From: Acidiferrimicrobium sp. IK
Lineage (GTDB): Bacteria > Actinomycetota > Acidimicrobiia > Acidimicrobiales > Palsa-688
DNA: 64,000 nt
NCBI RefSeq assembly: GCF_025499425.1
Contig: NZ_JAIMCB010000001.1
Coordinates: forward strand, 645,201-709,200
Direction of reading: 5' to 3'
Shown here piece after piece: positions 32,844-40,736 of this stretch (position 1 is the stretch's first letter; every line of letters starts with the position of its first letter). The notes below the pieces were generated by a model. It saw only the letters and a list, made by a program, of their open reading frames with translations, searched no databases and was not told where the DNA came from. A program made the position numbers and the translations under genes.

Positions 32844-33223
32844 GCCGAGACGGACGTCAGGGTTACGCGGCGGGCGTGGGTGACCAGTGCCTCCAAGGCG
32901 GCGGGGGTGCCCGTGGGGACGGCAGGCCCGTCCCGCTCCTCGGGCCGGGCTGAACGCAGCGCTGCGTGGAGCGCCGCGTGCGGTGACCGGCTGGCCTCCA
33001 CCCCCCGGCCGAGACCAGTCGGGCGGGGCCGGGTGAGCTCCCCGACCAGCTCGGAAGCGTCGGGATACAGTGCTAGCTCAACCTCGGCGAGGTCGTAGCG
33101 GTAGTGGCCGCCGGGGGTGACGTCGGCGGGCACTCGGCCGGACCGGGCGTAGCCTTGGATGGTGGCTGCGCTGAGGCCGAGCGCTTCGGCGATTTCGCTG
33201 CTGGTGGCGACACGGCGGGGCAT
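32840..33223 (-). CDS. Small HTH (MerR/excisionase-like) DNA-binding protein
   Basis: 127 aa from ATG 33223. The N-terminal helix-turn-helix reads RRVATSSEIAEALGLSAATIQGYARSGRVPADVTPGGHYRYDLAEVE, the winged-helix form found in excisionases and MerR-type proteins. The C-terminal 70 residues are Arg/Ala-rich and not recognised. A good promoter and four 9-bp direct repeats lie immediately upstream, suggesting autoregulation. It is the first gene of a two-gene operon with the 321-aa protein. Confidence 0.8.
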   Translation of the reverse strand: MPRRVATSSEIAEALGLSAATIQGYARSGRVPADVTPGGHYRYDLAEVELALYPDASELVGELTRPRPTGLGRGVEASRSPHAALHAALRSARPEERDGPAVPTGTPAALEALVTHARRVTLTSVSA

Positions 33224-33230
33224 CACATCA

Positions 33231-33266
33231 CGACCTTCACGGCTTTCACGGATTTCACGGATTTCA
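33231..33266. repeat. Four tandem 9-bp repeats (iteron-like) in the HTH gene leader
   Basis: Read on the reverse strand the units are TGAAATCCG, TGAAATCCG, TGAAAGCCG and TGAAGGTCG. They fill the space between the -10 box and the ribosome binding site of the HTH gene. Helical periodicity is slightly under one turn per unit. They are candidate binding sites for the HTH protein. Confidence 0.8.
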
Positions 33267-33268
33267 TG

Positions 33269-33297
33269 ATAGTGCCGGGGCGTGCCGTCCTTGTCAA
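33269..33297 (-). promoter_or_regulatory. Promoter of the HTH/321-aa operon
   Basis: On the reverse strand a consensus -35 TTGACA (plus 33292-33297) is followed after 17 bp by CACTAT (plus 33269-33274). A TATCAT three bases further on is an alternative -10 with 20-bp spacing. The predicted start of transcription falls inside the 9-bp repeats. Confidence 0.65.
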
Positions 33298-33478
33298 GGG
33301 GCGCCAAGGAGCCGCCGGGGAAGTATGGGAGGATCCAGCCCGACCCCGGGACAGAACGATCCATCCCGAGCCCACTCCCGCGGACATGTGGAAGCGCCGA
33401 GTCGGCGCTCTGGCGTGTGCGTCGGGGATGGCTTAACGGCGGTGGGTAGCGCGGAACGTTGCGACGGGATGCGGCGAG

Positions 33479-33760
33479 TCAGCTGGCGTGTAGGTATTGG
33501 CGGACAGCTTGCCGGATGGCCTCTGAGACACTGATGTGCTCCTCCGCCGCTCGGAGTATCAGCTGGCGTTTCAGGTCTGGGTCCAAGCGGACTGATTCCA
33601 CGGAGGCGGCTGCAGAGCCCATGGTTGGACGGCCTCCCCGGCGGCGGATGATCTCGTCCACGTCGTAGCCGGCTTCGGCTTCATCAGCCATCGCCTGGAC
33701 CATCTCGTCGGTGATCGCCGTCCCATCCTTCTTGTGTCCATGATCTTTGGTCATGTTCAT
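33479..33760 (-). CDS. Ribbon-helix-helix antitoxin
   Basis: 93 aa. The C-terminal part (VESVRLDPDLKRQLILRAAEEHISVSEAIRQAVRQYL) is a ribbon-helix-helix of the CopG/BrnA kind; the N-terminal part is acidic and probably wraps the toxin. Its ATG overlaps the stop of the preceding toxin gene (ATGA at 33757-33760). The toxin-first gene order is like brnTA-type modules. Confidence 0.8.
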   Translation of the reverse strand: MNMTKDHGHKKDGTAITDEMVQAMADEAEAGYDVDEIIRRRGGRPTMGSAAASVESVRLDPDLKRQLILRAAEEHISVSEAIRQAVRQYLHAS

Positions 33761-33999
33761 TCTCCTGGCGGTAGCAGTCGGCGATATTTAGCTCTCATGG
33801 CCATCGCGTGGATGACAGCGGGGCCTTGGGGACGATCGATGACGATCAACTCGAGCAGGTTTCCCGACCGGTTCGGGCCGATGACCAGGTAGCGAATCGG
33901 ATCGTCGGCCACTTCCTCCACGACCGTGGCGTGACGCACGGCGTGATCCATGTCGACGTCGTCGATCCCGTGCTTTCGAGCCGAGGGCAGAACATCCAC
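33757..33999 (-). CDS. Toxin of a type II toxin-antitoxin module (BrnT/DUF4258-like)
   Basis: 80 aa: [48 protein letters not shown], ending in [13 protein letters not shown]. The HGI-x-HAV start, the beta-hairpin [14 protein letters not shown] and the basic RAKYRRLL end are typical of a widespread actinobacterial toxin group related to BrnT RNases. The frame is intact. It is translationally coupled to the RHH antitoxin downstream and divergent from a second module. Confidence 0.78.
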   Translation of the reverse strand: MDVLPSARKHGIDDVDMDHAVRHATVVEEVADDPIRYLVIGPNRSGNLLELIVIDRPQGPAVIHAMAMRAKYRRLLPPGE

Positions 34000-34165
34000 A
34001 CGTTGGTATCGTACTACGAAACCAGGCGCCCCGAACGCTCAGATCGGGACATGCTCTCTTGCGCCGGCCATCGGCCTTGCGACCTATGCGGCGTGTGCGC
34101 TGGTCGTCCAACCGAGGTGTGGTCGTCGGAAGAGCCGCAGACTCCCGCTGGCCAGATCCCATACG

Positions 34166-34193
34166 TGCCATATCGATGGCATACTTATGGCAT
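34166..34193 (+). promoter_or_regulatory. Operator/promoter of the second toxin-antitoxin module
   Basis: TGCCAT (34166-34171) and ATGGCA (34176-34181) form an inverted repeat, and ATGGCA recurs at 34187-34192, overlapping the start codon. A -10-like CATACT (34180-34185) lies 6 bp before the ATG at 34192, and no Shine-Dalgarno is present, so the transcript is probably leaderless. The repeats are likely autoregulatory sites. Confidence 0.55.
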
Positions 34194-34428
34194 GGCGCGG
34201 GTCAGGGTCAGCACGACAGTCGACGAGCAGCTGCTTGCTAGGGCTCGGGGGGCACGAAATGGTGTCGGCGATGCTGCCCTGATCGATGAGGCACTCGCCG
34301 CTCTTCTAGCCAAGCACCGCGCCGCCGAGCTTGATGCCGCCTACGCCGCCTACGACGAGCACCCCCTCGACGAAGCCGACGAGTGGGGTGACCTGGCGTC
34401 GTTCCGGGAGGCTGCGGCGGCATCGTGA
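34192..34428 (+). CDS. Antitoxin of a MazEF-type module
   Basis: 78 aa: [47 protein letters not shown] is a ribbon-helix-helix/VapB-type DNA-binding part, followed by an acidic tail ([25 protein letters not shown]) that would block the toxin. The frame is open far upstream, but the ATG sits at the operator and fits family length. Its stop overlaps the toxin GTG (GTGA at 34425-34428). Confidence 0.82.
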   Translation: MARVRVSTTVDEQLLARARGARNGVGDAALIDEALAALLAKHRAAELDAAYAAYDEHPLDEADEWGDLASFREAAAAS

Positions 34429-34754
34429 GCGAACTGCCAGTGCGAGGCGAGGTGTGGTGGTGCGAGTTGCCCGGAATCGGTCGTCGTCCCGTGGTGGCTC
34501 TTTCCCGCGACGCCGCGATCCCGCGACTACGACGGACGCTGATCGGGCCCTGCACGACCACGATCCGAGGGTTGCCCAGCGAAGTAGTTCTGGAGCCCAA
34601 CGAGGACCCAGTGCCTCGGCGTTGCGCCATCAATTTGGACTCCGTCGAGAGTGTGGCGGTGGCTGCCTTGGTCCAACGGGTCGGCCGCTTGGCCGACGAG
34701 CGCATGCGTCAAATCTGTGCCGCTCTTGAAGTCGCCGTCGATTGCGGTCGGTAA
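34425..34754 (+). CDS. MazF/PemK-type endoribonuclease toxin
   Basis: 109 aa. The family elements are [27 protein letters not shown] (N-terminal beta-barrel with the conserved R-G-E/D-V-W start and RPVVALS), [46 protein letters not shown]. MazF-type toxins cleave mRNA at short motifs. GTG 34425 overlaps the antitoxin stop. Confidence 0.88.
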   Translation: MSELPVRGEVWWCELPGIGRRPVVALSRDAAIPRLRRTLIGPCTTTIRGLPSEVVLEPNEDPVPRRCAINLDSVESVAVAALVQRVGRLADERMRQICAALEVAVDCGR

Positions 34755-35016
34755 GGACGCAAGGACTCCCACAGCCGGACGAGCACCTCGGGATGCACAA
34801 CGACAGCCCTGGTGTTGTCGCGCCGCTTCCCAAGCACCACTGACTGTGGTCGCGGAGACCGTCGGCTTCCTCACCGTCTACGGGCGGTTTCTGCTGGCGC
34901 CGGCACCGACATTCGGCTGCGGGTGGCGCGGACAGATTCGCGGAGCGGCTCACGTGCGGCTCAAGGAATGCGCCGGAGGTGTCGACGCTGTAGCCATCGA
35001 GGACTTGGGAGAACGC

Positions 35017-35991
35017 GTGTCGCCGGGGATGCCAGTCCTGTCGTCGGGTATGGATTTCGACCAGGCCAGCGCCGCGGTGGTCGAGTACCTCAAACAAGCG
35101 ATACCGATGGACAACTGGTCGGTGAGCCGTTACGACGGCGACAGCCAGGTCTTCCTCACCGTCCGAGATGACAGCTACGGGATCGGGCCGGGGACGGCGA
35201 TCCCCTGGTCGAACACCATGTGCCAGTACGCCATGGTCGGCGCCGGGCCCGACATCGCGCCGGACTGCCAGAGCGTCCCGGCCTACGCCGCCGTCGCCCT
35301 CGACTTGGGGTTCGAGATCGGGACGTACGTGGGGTTCCCGATCCGGACCGCCGACGGGAAGCTGTTCGGTTCTCTCTGCGGCATCGACCCGGCGTCCCGC
35401 TCCCCGGAGCTGGTCGCTCACCGCCCGCTTCTGGACCTGCTGTCGATGCTGCTCGGGACGGTCCTGCAGGCCGACCTGACCCGCGCCGAGCAGACCCGAC
35501 AGCTGCAGCGGGCCGCGGTGATGGCCGAAAGCGACCCGCTGACCGGCATGGTCAACCGGCGGGGTTGGGCCCGTTTCGCGGCGATGGAGGAGGAGCGCTA
35601 CCGGCGCTTCGGAGATCCCGGCTGTGTCATCGTGATCGACCTCGACGGCCTCAAGTTGGTCAACGACACCGCCGGGCACTCCGAAGGCGACCGCTACCTC
35701 CAGCGGGCCGCGGCGGCCATGTCGGCCACGGTCCGCCAGTCCGATCTGGTGGCCCGGTTGGGCGGAGACGAGTTCGGGGTGCTGGCCGCGCGCAGCACCG
35801 AGGACGAGACCGCGGTCCTAGTCGCCCGGCTCCGGAGGACCCTCGAGGCGGCCGGGACGCCGGCGTCGGTCGGTCACGCCGCCTACACCTTCGCCGCCGG
35901 GATCACGGGAGCCTGGGAGGCTGCCGACAGGGCCATGTACGAGGACAAGCGTCGGCGGGCGGGGTCCAGTCGTCCGTCGTCGCCCGGCTAG
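35017..35991 (+). CDS. GAF-GGDEF diguanylate cyclase
   Basis: 324 aa from GTG 35017, chosen for GGGAG 5 bases upstream; ATG 35050 is the conservative alternative. The GAF domain (about 12-165) has MDNWSVSRYDGDSQVFLTVRDD, YGIGPGTAIPWSNTMCQYAM, VPAYAAVALDLGFEIGTYVGFPI and LFGSLCGIDP, a form common in mycobacterial-type cyclases. The GGDEF domain (about 170-320) has DPLTGMVNRRGW and the intact active site RLGGDEFGVLA; the inhibitory RxxD site is not evident. It should make cyclic-di-GMP in the cytosol. Confidence 0.9.
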   Translation: MSPGMPVLSSGMDFDQASAAVVEYLKQAIPMDNWSVSRYDGDSQVFLTVRDDSYGIGPGTAIPWSNTMCQYAMVGAGPDIAPDCQSVPAYAAVALDLGFEIGTYVGFPIRTADGKLFGSLCGIDPASRSPELVAHRPLLDLLSMLLGTVLQADLTRAEQTRQLQRAAVMAESDPLTGMVNRRGWARFAAMEEERYRRFGDPGCVIVIDLDGLKLVNDTAGHSEGDRYLQRAAAAMSATVRQSDLVARLGGDEFGVLAARSTEDETAVLVARLRRTLEAAGTPASVGHAAYTFAAGITGAWEAADRAMYEDKRRRAGSSRPSSPG

Positions 35992-36058
35992 CGATCCTGG
36001 ACCGAGTGCACGGTCGCGATGGACAGATCCCGCCACCGAAGGCGTCCGTTTCCGACAT

Positions 36059-36090
36059 CCAGTTGTCCCCGGCGCCCGGTGGACAACTGG
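36059..36090. terminator. Bidirectional terminator hairpin between convergent genes
   Basis: CCAGTTGTCC (36059-36068) pairs with GGACAACTGG (36081-36090) around a 12-base GC loop. It lies between the plus-strand cyclase gene and the reverse-strand glucosaminidase gene and can serve both. Confidence 0.55.
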
Positions 36091-36105
36091 ACACCGAGCC
36101 GGCGA

Positions 36106-36194
36106 GCAGCCATCGGGCCCGCAGCCATCGGGCCCGCAGCCATCCTCGCCGCGATACCGAGCCCCGCCGCCGGGCTGGGGCAGCCATCGGGCCC
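36106..36194. repeat. 15-bp repeat GCAGCCATCGGGCCC
   Basis: Two exact tandem copies (36106-36135), a degenerate copy (36136-36150) and a further exact copy at 36180-36194. They occupy the intergenic space beside the stop of the glucosaminidase gene. Function unknown; probably slippage products. Confidence 0.7.
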
Positions 36195-36199
36195 GCGGC

Positions 36200-37492
36200 T
36201 CAGCCCTTCGGGTGGTCCAGCGCCCAGGCCAGCATGCTCTGGTAGACGCTCATGATGGTGTGCCCGTACTGCGGGTCGCTGGCCCACTTCCCGGTCAGGG
36301 ACTGGAACGTGGCGCAGCAGCCCCGGTCGGGCTGGGTCTCGGGGGTGAGGACCGCCACCGCCAGCGGCCGGGCCAGCTGCTGGGTGGTGAGCGCCCCGTC
36401 GGCGAAGGAGTGCAGCAGCTGGATCTGGCCTCGCACGCCGAGCTGGGGGGAACCGAACGCCAGCCCGGTGCCGCACGCGTCGCAGTGCCCGATCCCCGCG
36501 TAGTTGTTGAGGGTCACCGCGTCGTTGGAGGAGAACCCGGCCGTCTCGACCATCGCCTGCGCGAACGCCACGTCGCCTCGGACCCCTTCGGCCGCTCCCT
36601 CGCTCAGGTACCAGCCGGCCAGCTGATCGATCGGCGCCGGCGTGAGGTCGGCCCACCCCTCGGCGTTGTACCAGCCGACGATCTGCGCGGCGTCGAGGGC
36701 GGCGGTCCCGACGATGCTCGGCGTCCCGTCGGCGGGCGCCCCGGGCGGGTTGGCCAGCGCCGCGACCGCGGTGCTCAGCGCGGCGGTGTCCGCAGTCAGC
36801 ACCGCCTGGTCGACCGCGACGGCGGTGGTGGTCAAAGACACGGTGGCTTGGTCCTGGTCCAAGATCGTCACTCGGTTCTGGCGCAGCGACGTGGCCCGGG
36901 TCAAGGTGGCGCGGTCCGCGGCGACGTGGGTGGTGTCGGCCGCCACCGCCTTGATGTCCGCCCGCTGGTCGGATTGGCGCTGGTGGAGGTCGGCGATCAG
37001 GCCGTCGGTTCCGATCTTGATGACCTCGGTGGCGAACTCCTGCTGCTGCTCTTGGGCCAGCCCGTCGGGCCCCTGCACCGAGGTCACCTGCGGCCCGACG
37101 TACAGCTCGACGCCGATCGCCCGGAGCCGGACCCGGTCGGCGGCGATGGCGGCGGTCGCCGCGTCGCGCGCCGCGGTGTCGGTGCCGAGGGTGGCGGTGT
37201 CGCGCCCGAGGGCGGCAGTCGCTTGGACGGTGAGCGTCGCGGCCTGGGCGAGCAAGTCTTGGTCCGCGGCGGCGCGCTGGCGGGCCCCGTCGAGCTGCGA
37301 CTGGGCGCCGGCCAGCGCCTGGGTGGCCGAGGCGATGACCGGTTGGTGCTCGGCGGTCACCACCGCGACTTGCTCGTCGAGGACGCTTCCCGCGGCGTAG
37401 GCGGAGGCCGGCGCCCAACCGCCGGCCGCTACCAGCGCGCCGGCAGCGACGAGCGCCGCGGCCCGTGCCTTGTGCCAACCGGTTCGGGACAT
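36200..37492 (-). CDS. Secreted coiled-coil protein with C-terminal glucosaminidase domain
   Basis: 430 aa from ATG 37492. A Sec signal peptide (HKARAAALVAAGALVAAGGWAPASAYA, cleavage after AYA) is followed by a long Ala/Asp/Gln/Thr-rich coiled coil (about 35-265), then a C-terminal lysozyme-like glucosaminidase domain (about 290-430): WYLSEGAAEGVRGDVAFAQAMVETAGFS with the catalytic-type Glu, then NNYAGIGHCDACGTGLAFGSPQLGVRGQIQLL and the ending WASDPQYGHTIMSVYQSML. It probably hydrolyses peptidoglycan in cell separation or wall turnover. An upstream extension of the frame has no signal and is not used. Confidence 0.85.
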   Translation of the reverse strand: MSRTGWHKARAAALVAAGALVAAGGWAPASAYAAGSVLDEQVAVVTAEHQPVIASATQALAGAQSQLDGARQRAAADQDLLAQAATLTVQATAALGRDTATLGTDTAARDAATAAIAADRVRLRAIGVELYVGPQVTSVQGPDGLAQEQQQEFATEVIKIGTDGLIADLHQRQSDQRADIKAVAADTTHVAADRATLTRATSLRQNRVTILDQDQATVSLTTTAVAVDQAVLTADTAALSTAVAALANPPGAPADGTPSIVGTAALDAAQIVGWYNAEGWADLTPAPIDQLAGWYLSEGAAEGVRGDVAFAQAMVETAGFSSNDAVTLNNYAGIGHCDACGTGLAFGSPQLGVRGQIQLLHSFADGALTTQQLARPLAVAVLTPETQPDRGCCATFQSLTGKWASDPQYGHTIMSVYQSMLAWALDHPKG

Positions 37493-37725
37493 TCGGCGCG
37501 CCTTACCTGCCCATCTGAACTTCCGCCCGGCCAGAGGGTACACGCCCCGGGCCGCCGCGACGGGGTCCCCCCGCGCCGCCCGAGAAGATGACACGAGCCC
37601 CACCCGGGAGGCGGGCGCGGCCCAGCCCGGAGACTGACGCGGCCACCGGCCCCGGACCGGTAAACTAGCCGTCCCCCTTGGGTACGCAGGTCCCGGGGCA
37701 CCGGCCGCCCCGACGAGGAGTTGCA

Positions 37726-38115
37726 ATGGCACAGACGTCCGCCGCTCAGACGACCACCGACACCCACCGCGCGCAGCTGGAAGCGGCGCGCACCGAGCTG
37801 GAGGGGCGCCTGGCGTCCCTGCGCTCCGAGCTGCAGGCCGTCGAAGAGGGCGACGCCGACGTGTCCTTCGACGAGGAGGGCGGCGAGGGCTCCGGGGTCT
37901 CCGTCGACCGGGACCGCCTGGTCTCGCTGATCGCCACCCTTGAGGCGCAGCTCAACGACACCGACGCGTCGCTGGCCGCGGTCGTCGCCGGCACCTACGG
38001 GATCTGCGAGTCCTGCGGGGACCCGATCCCCGCCGAGCGCCTGGAGGCGGTCCCCAACGCCCGGCTGTGCGTCAGCTGCAAGGCCGGCGGGATCAGCGGC
38101 CGCCGGGCTTCCTGA
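37726..38115 (+). CDS. DksA/TraR-family C4 zinc-finger protein
   Basis: 129 aa from ATG 37726 with GAGGAG 5 bases upstream. A helical hairpin (HRAQLEAARTELEGRLASLRSELQAVEE and RLVSLIATLEAQLNDTDASLAAV) precedes the zinc finger GICESCGDPIPAERLEAVPNARLCVSCKA with all four Cys. Members bind the RNA polymerase secondary channel or act as general regulators. The acidic hairpin tip (EEGDADVSFDEEGGEGS) is longer than in E. coli DksA. Confidence 0.88.
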   Translation: MAQTSAAQTTTDTHRAQLEAARTELEGRLASLRSELQAVEEGDADVSFDEEGGEGSGVSVDRDRLVSLIATLEAQLNDTDASLAAVVAGTYGICESCGDPIPAERLEAVPNARLCVSCKAGGISGRRAS

Positions 38116-38171
38116 CCGACTGACTGGCTGGCCGCTCAACAGGCAGCCGGCAGGCCGACCGGCGCCAGCTG

Positions 38172-38501
38172 CTAGGGCTCGATGACCAGCCAGCCTCGCC
38201 GCTGCAGCTCCGCGGCGAGCAGCGGCGACGCCAGCCGCTGGAGGGTCGCCTCGTCGGCGGATGGACGCCCGGTCGGCGCCGGCGTGAACGGCTCGGCTCG
38301 GTCGTAGGCCTCCGCCTCCAGCTGCTCGATGAACGCCGCGGCCTCGTCCCGGGTCATCCGCCCGGCGGCCTGACGCTGGTTGAACCCCATCGGCCCGCGG
38401 GCGTCGCGGAAGTCGGTGTGGCCAGCCGCTTGAAGCAGGGCCAAGAGCTCCTGCATCTGCTTCGCGGTCGCCGGTGGTCCTGCTGCCTGCCCGAATGCCA
38501 T
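38172..38501 (-). CDS. Conserved actinobacterial hypothetical protein
   Basis: 109 aa: MAFGQAAGPPATAKQMQELLALLQAAGHTDFRDARGPMGFNQRQAAGRMTRDEAAAFIEQLEAEA. The opening resembles a small conserved actinobacterial protein family with no assigned role. The sequence is helical with an amphipathic pattern; no membrane segment. It is convergent with the DksA-like gene. Confidence 0.65.
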   Translation of the reverse strand: MAFGQAAGPPATAKQMQELLALLQAAGHTDFRDARGPMGFNQRQAAGRMTRDEAAAFIEQLEAEAYDRAEPFTPAPTGRPSADEATLQRLASPLLAAELQRRGWLVIEP

Positions 38502-38680
38502 GCCGCAGTCTGGCCCAAGGGTGCGACGCTCACCCCGCAGCGACGCTCACCCCTCCGCCGCACCCACCCGCCGCGGTGCTCACCGGGCGGCGGCGCCCCG
38601 ACTGACAAGCGGCGGCCACCGCTGGCGCCGACAGCTTCGCCTTCAGGGCCGCTTCAGGGTCAGGAAACGACAATCCTCCG

Positions 38681-40672
38681 GTGAGGCTCACGCGCAGCAA
38701 AGGGGTCCTCCGACCTAGGCGCCGGAGCGGGTCAGCGGCCGCCAGCGACGCTTCGCCGCCGTCCCCGCAGCTGCGGCTGAAAGTGGTCGCAGTGGTGGTG
38801 GCGTGCCTCTTCGCTGCGCTGTTCGCCCGGCTGTGGACCCTCGACATCATCAACGCCCCGAGCGCGCAGGCGGCAGCGGCCAGCAACGCCGAGCGGACGA
38901 TCTCCCTCCCCGCCCCGCGCGGCTTGATCCTCGACCGCAACGGCAACGTCTTGGTCGGCAACGTCGACGAACCGGTCATCGACGTCCTCCGTCAGACCGC
39001 CATCCAGCACCCGGCCATGGAGGAGCGCCTGTCGGTCCTTCTCGGCATGACCCTCGCCCAGCTCACCCGGGCGTTGAACAACCTCTCGGTCAGCCCGTAC
39101 GCGCCCGTGCCGGTGCTGCCGAACGCGTCACCCCAACAGATCCTCTACGTCCAAGAGCACCAGGCCCTGTTCCCCGGGGTGACAGCGACCACCGAATCGG
39201 TCAGGGCGTACTCGCCGATGGGAAAGGCCGCGGCCAACATCGTCGGCTACCCCGGAAGGATCACCGGCTCGGAGTACCAGCGGCTCAAGTCCCAGGGATA
39301 CCAGCCCACCGACGAGATCGGCCAGACCGGGGTGGAGGCCACCTACGAGAGGGTCCTACGGGGCACTCCTGGGGTCGAGAAGGTCGCGGTCGACTCGCAG
39401 GGGCAGGTGTTGAGCGTGCTCAGCGTCACCCCGCCCGTCCCCGGCCGCAACCTCCGGCTCTCCATCGATGGCACCATCCAGATGGCCGCCGAGTCCGCTC
39501 TGGAGCAAGGGATCGCCGCCGCCCGGACCACCAAGGCCAACTCGGGCGGCACCTACCGGGCGACCAGCGGCGCCGTGGTCGTCGAGGACCCCAACAACGG
39601 CCGGCTCCTGGCCCTCGCCACCGCCCCCCAGTACGACCCGAGCCAGTTCGTCGGGGGGATCAGCCAAGCCGCCTACGCGGCGCTCAACAACCCCGCCGCC
39701 CACTACCCGCTCATCGACCGCTCGATCGCCGGCGAGTACAACCCGGGGTCGATCTTCAAGCTTGTCACCGCCACCGTCGGGATCAACGACGGCATCATCA
39801 CGCCGACCTCGGTGTTCAACGACAACCAGGGAGGCCTACGCGTCGGCAACCAGTTCTTCGCCAACGACGGTCATCAGTCCTACGGCCCGGTGCAGCTCCC
39901 GAAGGCCATCACCGTCTCCGACGACGCGTACTTCTACCACATCGGTGAAACGCTCTGGAACGGCCGGGCCACCTACGGCGGCACCGCGTTCCAGCGGACG
40001 GCGCGCCTCTACGGGTTCGCCTCGCCGACCGGCGTGGACCTGCCCGGCGAGTCCTCCGGCTACGTGCTCACCCCCGCCCAGAAGGCCAAGCTCCACGCCC
40101 AGTACCCGAAGGCGTACCCCTACGGCAGCTGGTACACGGGAGACAACGTGCAGTCCGCGATCGGCCAGGACGACCTGGTCGTCACCCCCCTGCAGGCCGC
40201 CAACGCGTACTCGGCGTTCGCCAACGGGGGCACGGTGTGGTCGCCGAAGGTAGCCATGGACGCGGAGACCCCGGCGGGCAAGGTCGTCGCCCGCTACACG
40301 CCCAAGGCCATCCACAAGATCACCTACACAGCCGCCGAGCACGCGTCGATGCTGGCCGGGTTCAGCGGCGTCACCACCAGCCCGCTCGGCACGGCGTACG
40401 GCAGCTTCGGCCAGGTGCACTTCCCGGTGCCGGTGGCCGGCAAGACCGGAACCGCTCAGGTCAGCGGGGTGAAGCGCGGCCAGCCCGGATACAAGCAGCC
40501 GACGTCGGTGTTCGCGTCGTTCGCGCCGGCCTCCGCCCCGAAGTACGCGGTGGTGTGCTTCGTCGCCCAGGGCGGCTACGGCGCCAGCGTGTCCGCTCCG
40601 ATCGTGGCCAACGTGTACCGGACGCTGTTCCACTTGCCGGCTCCGGGCGCGGCCCCGGCCAGTGGCGGGTGA
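38681..40672 (+). CDS. Class B penicillin-binding protein (transpeptidase, PBP2-like)
   Basis: 663 aa from GTG 38681. A cytoplasmic basic tail, one membrane anchor (about 33-55, KVVAVVVACLFAALFARLWTLDI), the PBP dimerisation domain (APRGLILDRNGNVLVGN, then GQTGVEATYERVLRGTPG) and the transpeptidase domain. The active-site Ser357 is in GSIFK (SxxK), the second motif is SDD (in TVSDDAYFY) where SxN is common, and Lys588 is in GKTGTAQ. SxD is known in several actinobacterial PBPs. It crosslinks peptidoglycan for elongation or division. No rodA/ftsW neighbour is present, so which process it serves is open. Confidence 0.92.
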   Translation: MRLTRSKGVLRPRRRSGSAAASDASPPSPQLRLKVVAVVVACLFAALFARLWTLDIINAPSAQAAAASNAERTISLPAPRGLILDRNGNVLVGNVDEPVIDVLRQTAIQHPAMEERLSVLLGMTLAQLTRALNNLSVSPYAPVPVLPNASPQQILYVQEHQALFPGVTATTESVRAYSPMGKAAANIVGYPGRITGSEYQRLKSQGYQPTDEIGQTGVEATYERVLRGTPGVEKVAVDSQGQVLSVLSVTPPVPGRNLRLSIDGTIQMAAESALEQGIAAARTTKANSGGTYRATSGAVVVEDPNNGRLLALATAPQYDPSQFVGGISQAAYAALNNPAAHYPLIDRSIAGEYNPGSIFKLVTATVGINDGIITPTSVFNDNQGGLRVGNQFFANDGHQSYGPVQLPKAITVSDDAYFYHIGETLWNGRATYGGTAFQRTARLYGFASPTGVDLPGESSGYVLTPAQKAKLHAQYPKAYPYGSWYTGDNVQSAIGQDDLVVTPLQAANAYSAFANGGTVWSPKVAMDAETPAGKVVARYTPKAIHKITYTAAEHASMLAGFSGVTTSPLGTAYGSFGQVHFPVPVAGKTGTAQVSGVKRGQPGYKQPTSVFASFAPASAPKYAVVCFVAQGGYGASVSAPIVANVYRTLFHLPAPGAAPASGG

Positions 40673-40736
40673 CGCCGAGGGTGCTGACCTTCGGCGTCGC
40701 CGGCCGAGGCGCCCCCGATACCCCCTCCTTTTAACC

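Noticed and set aside
36106..36194. Possible attachment site or integration scar
   Set aside because: Short 15-bp repeats in an intergenic region with no integrase, tRNA gene or boundary change; slippage is simpler.
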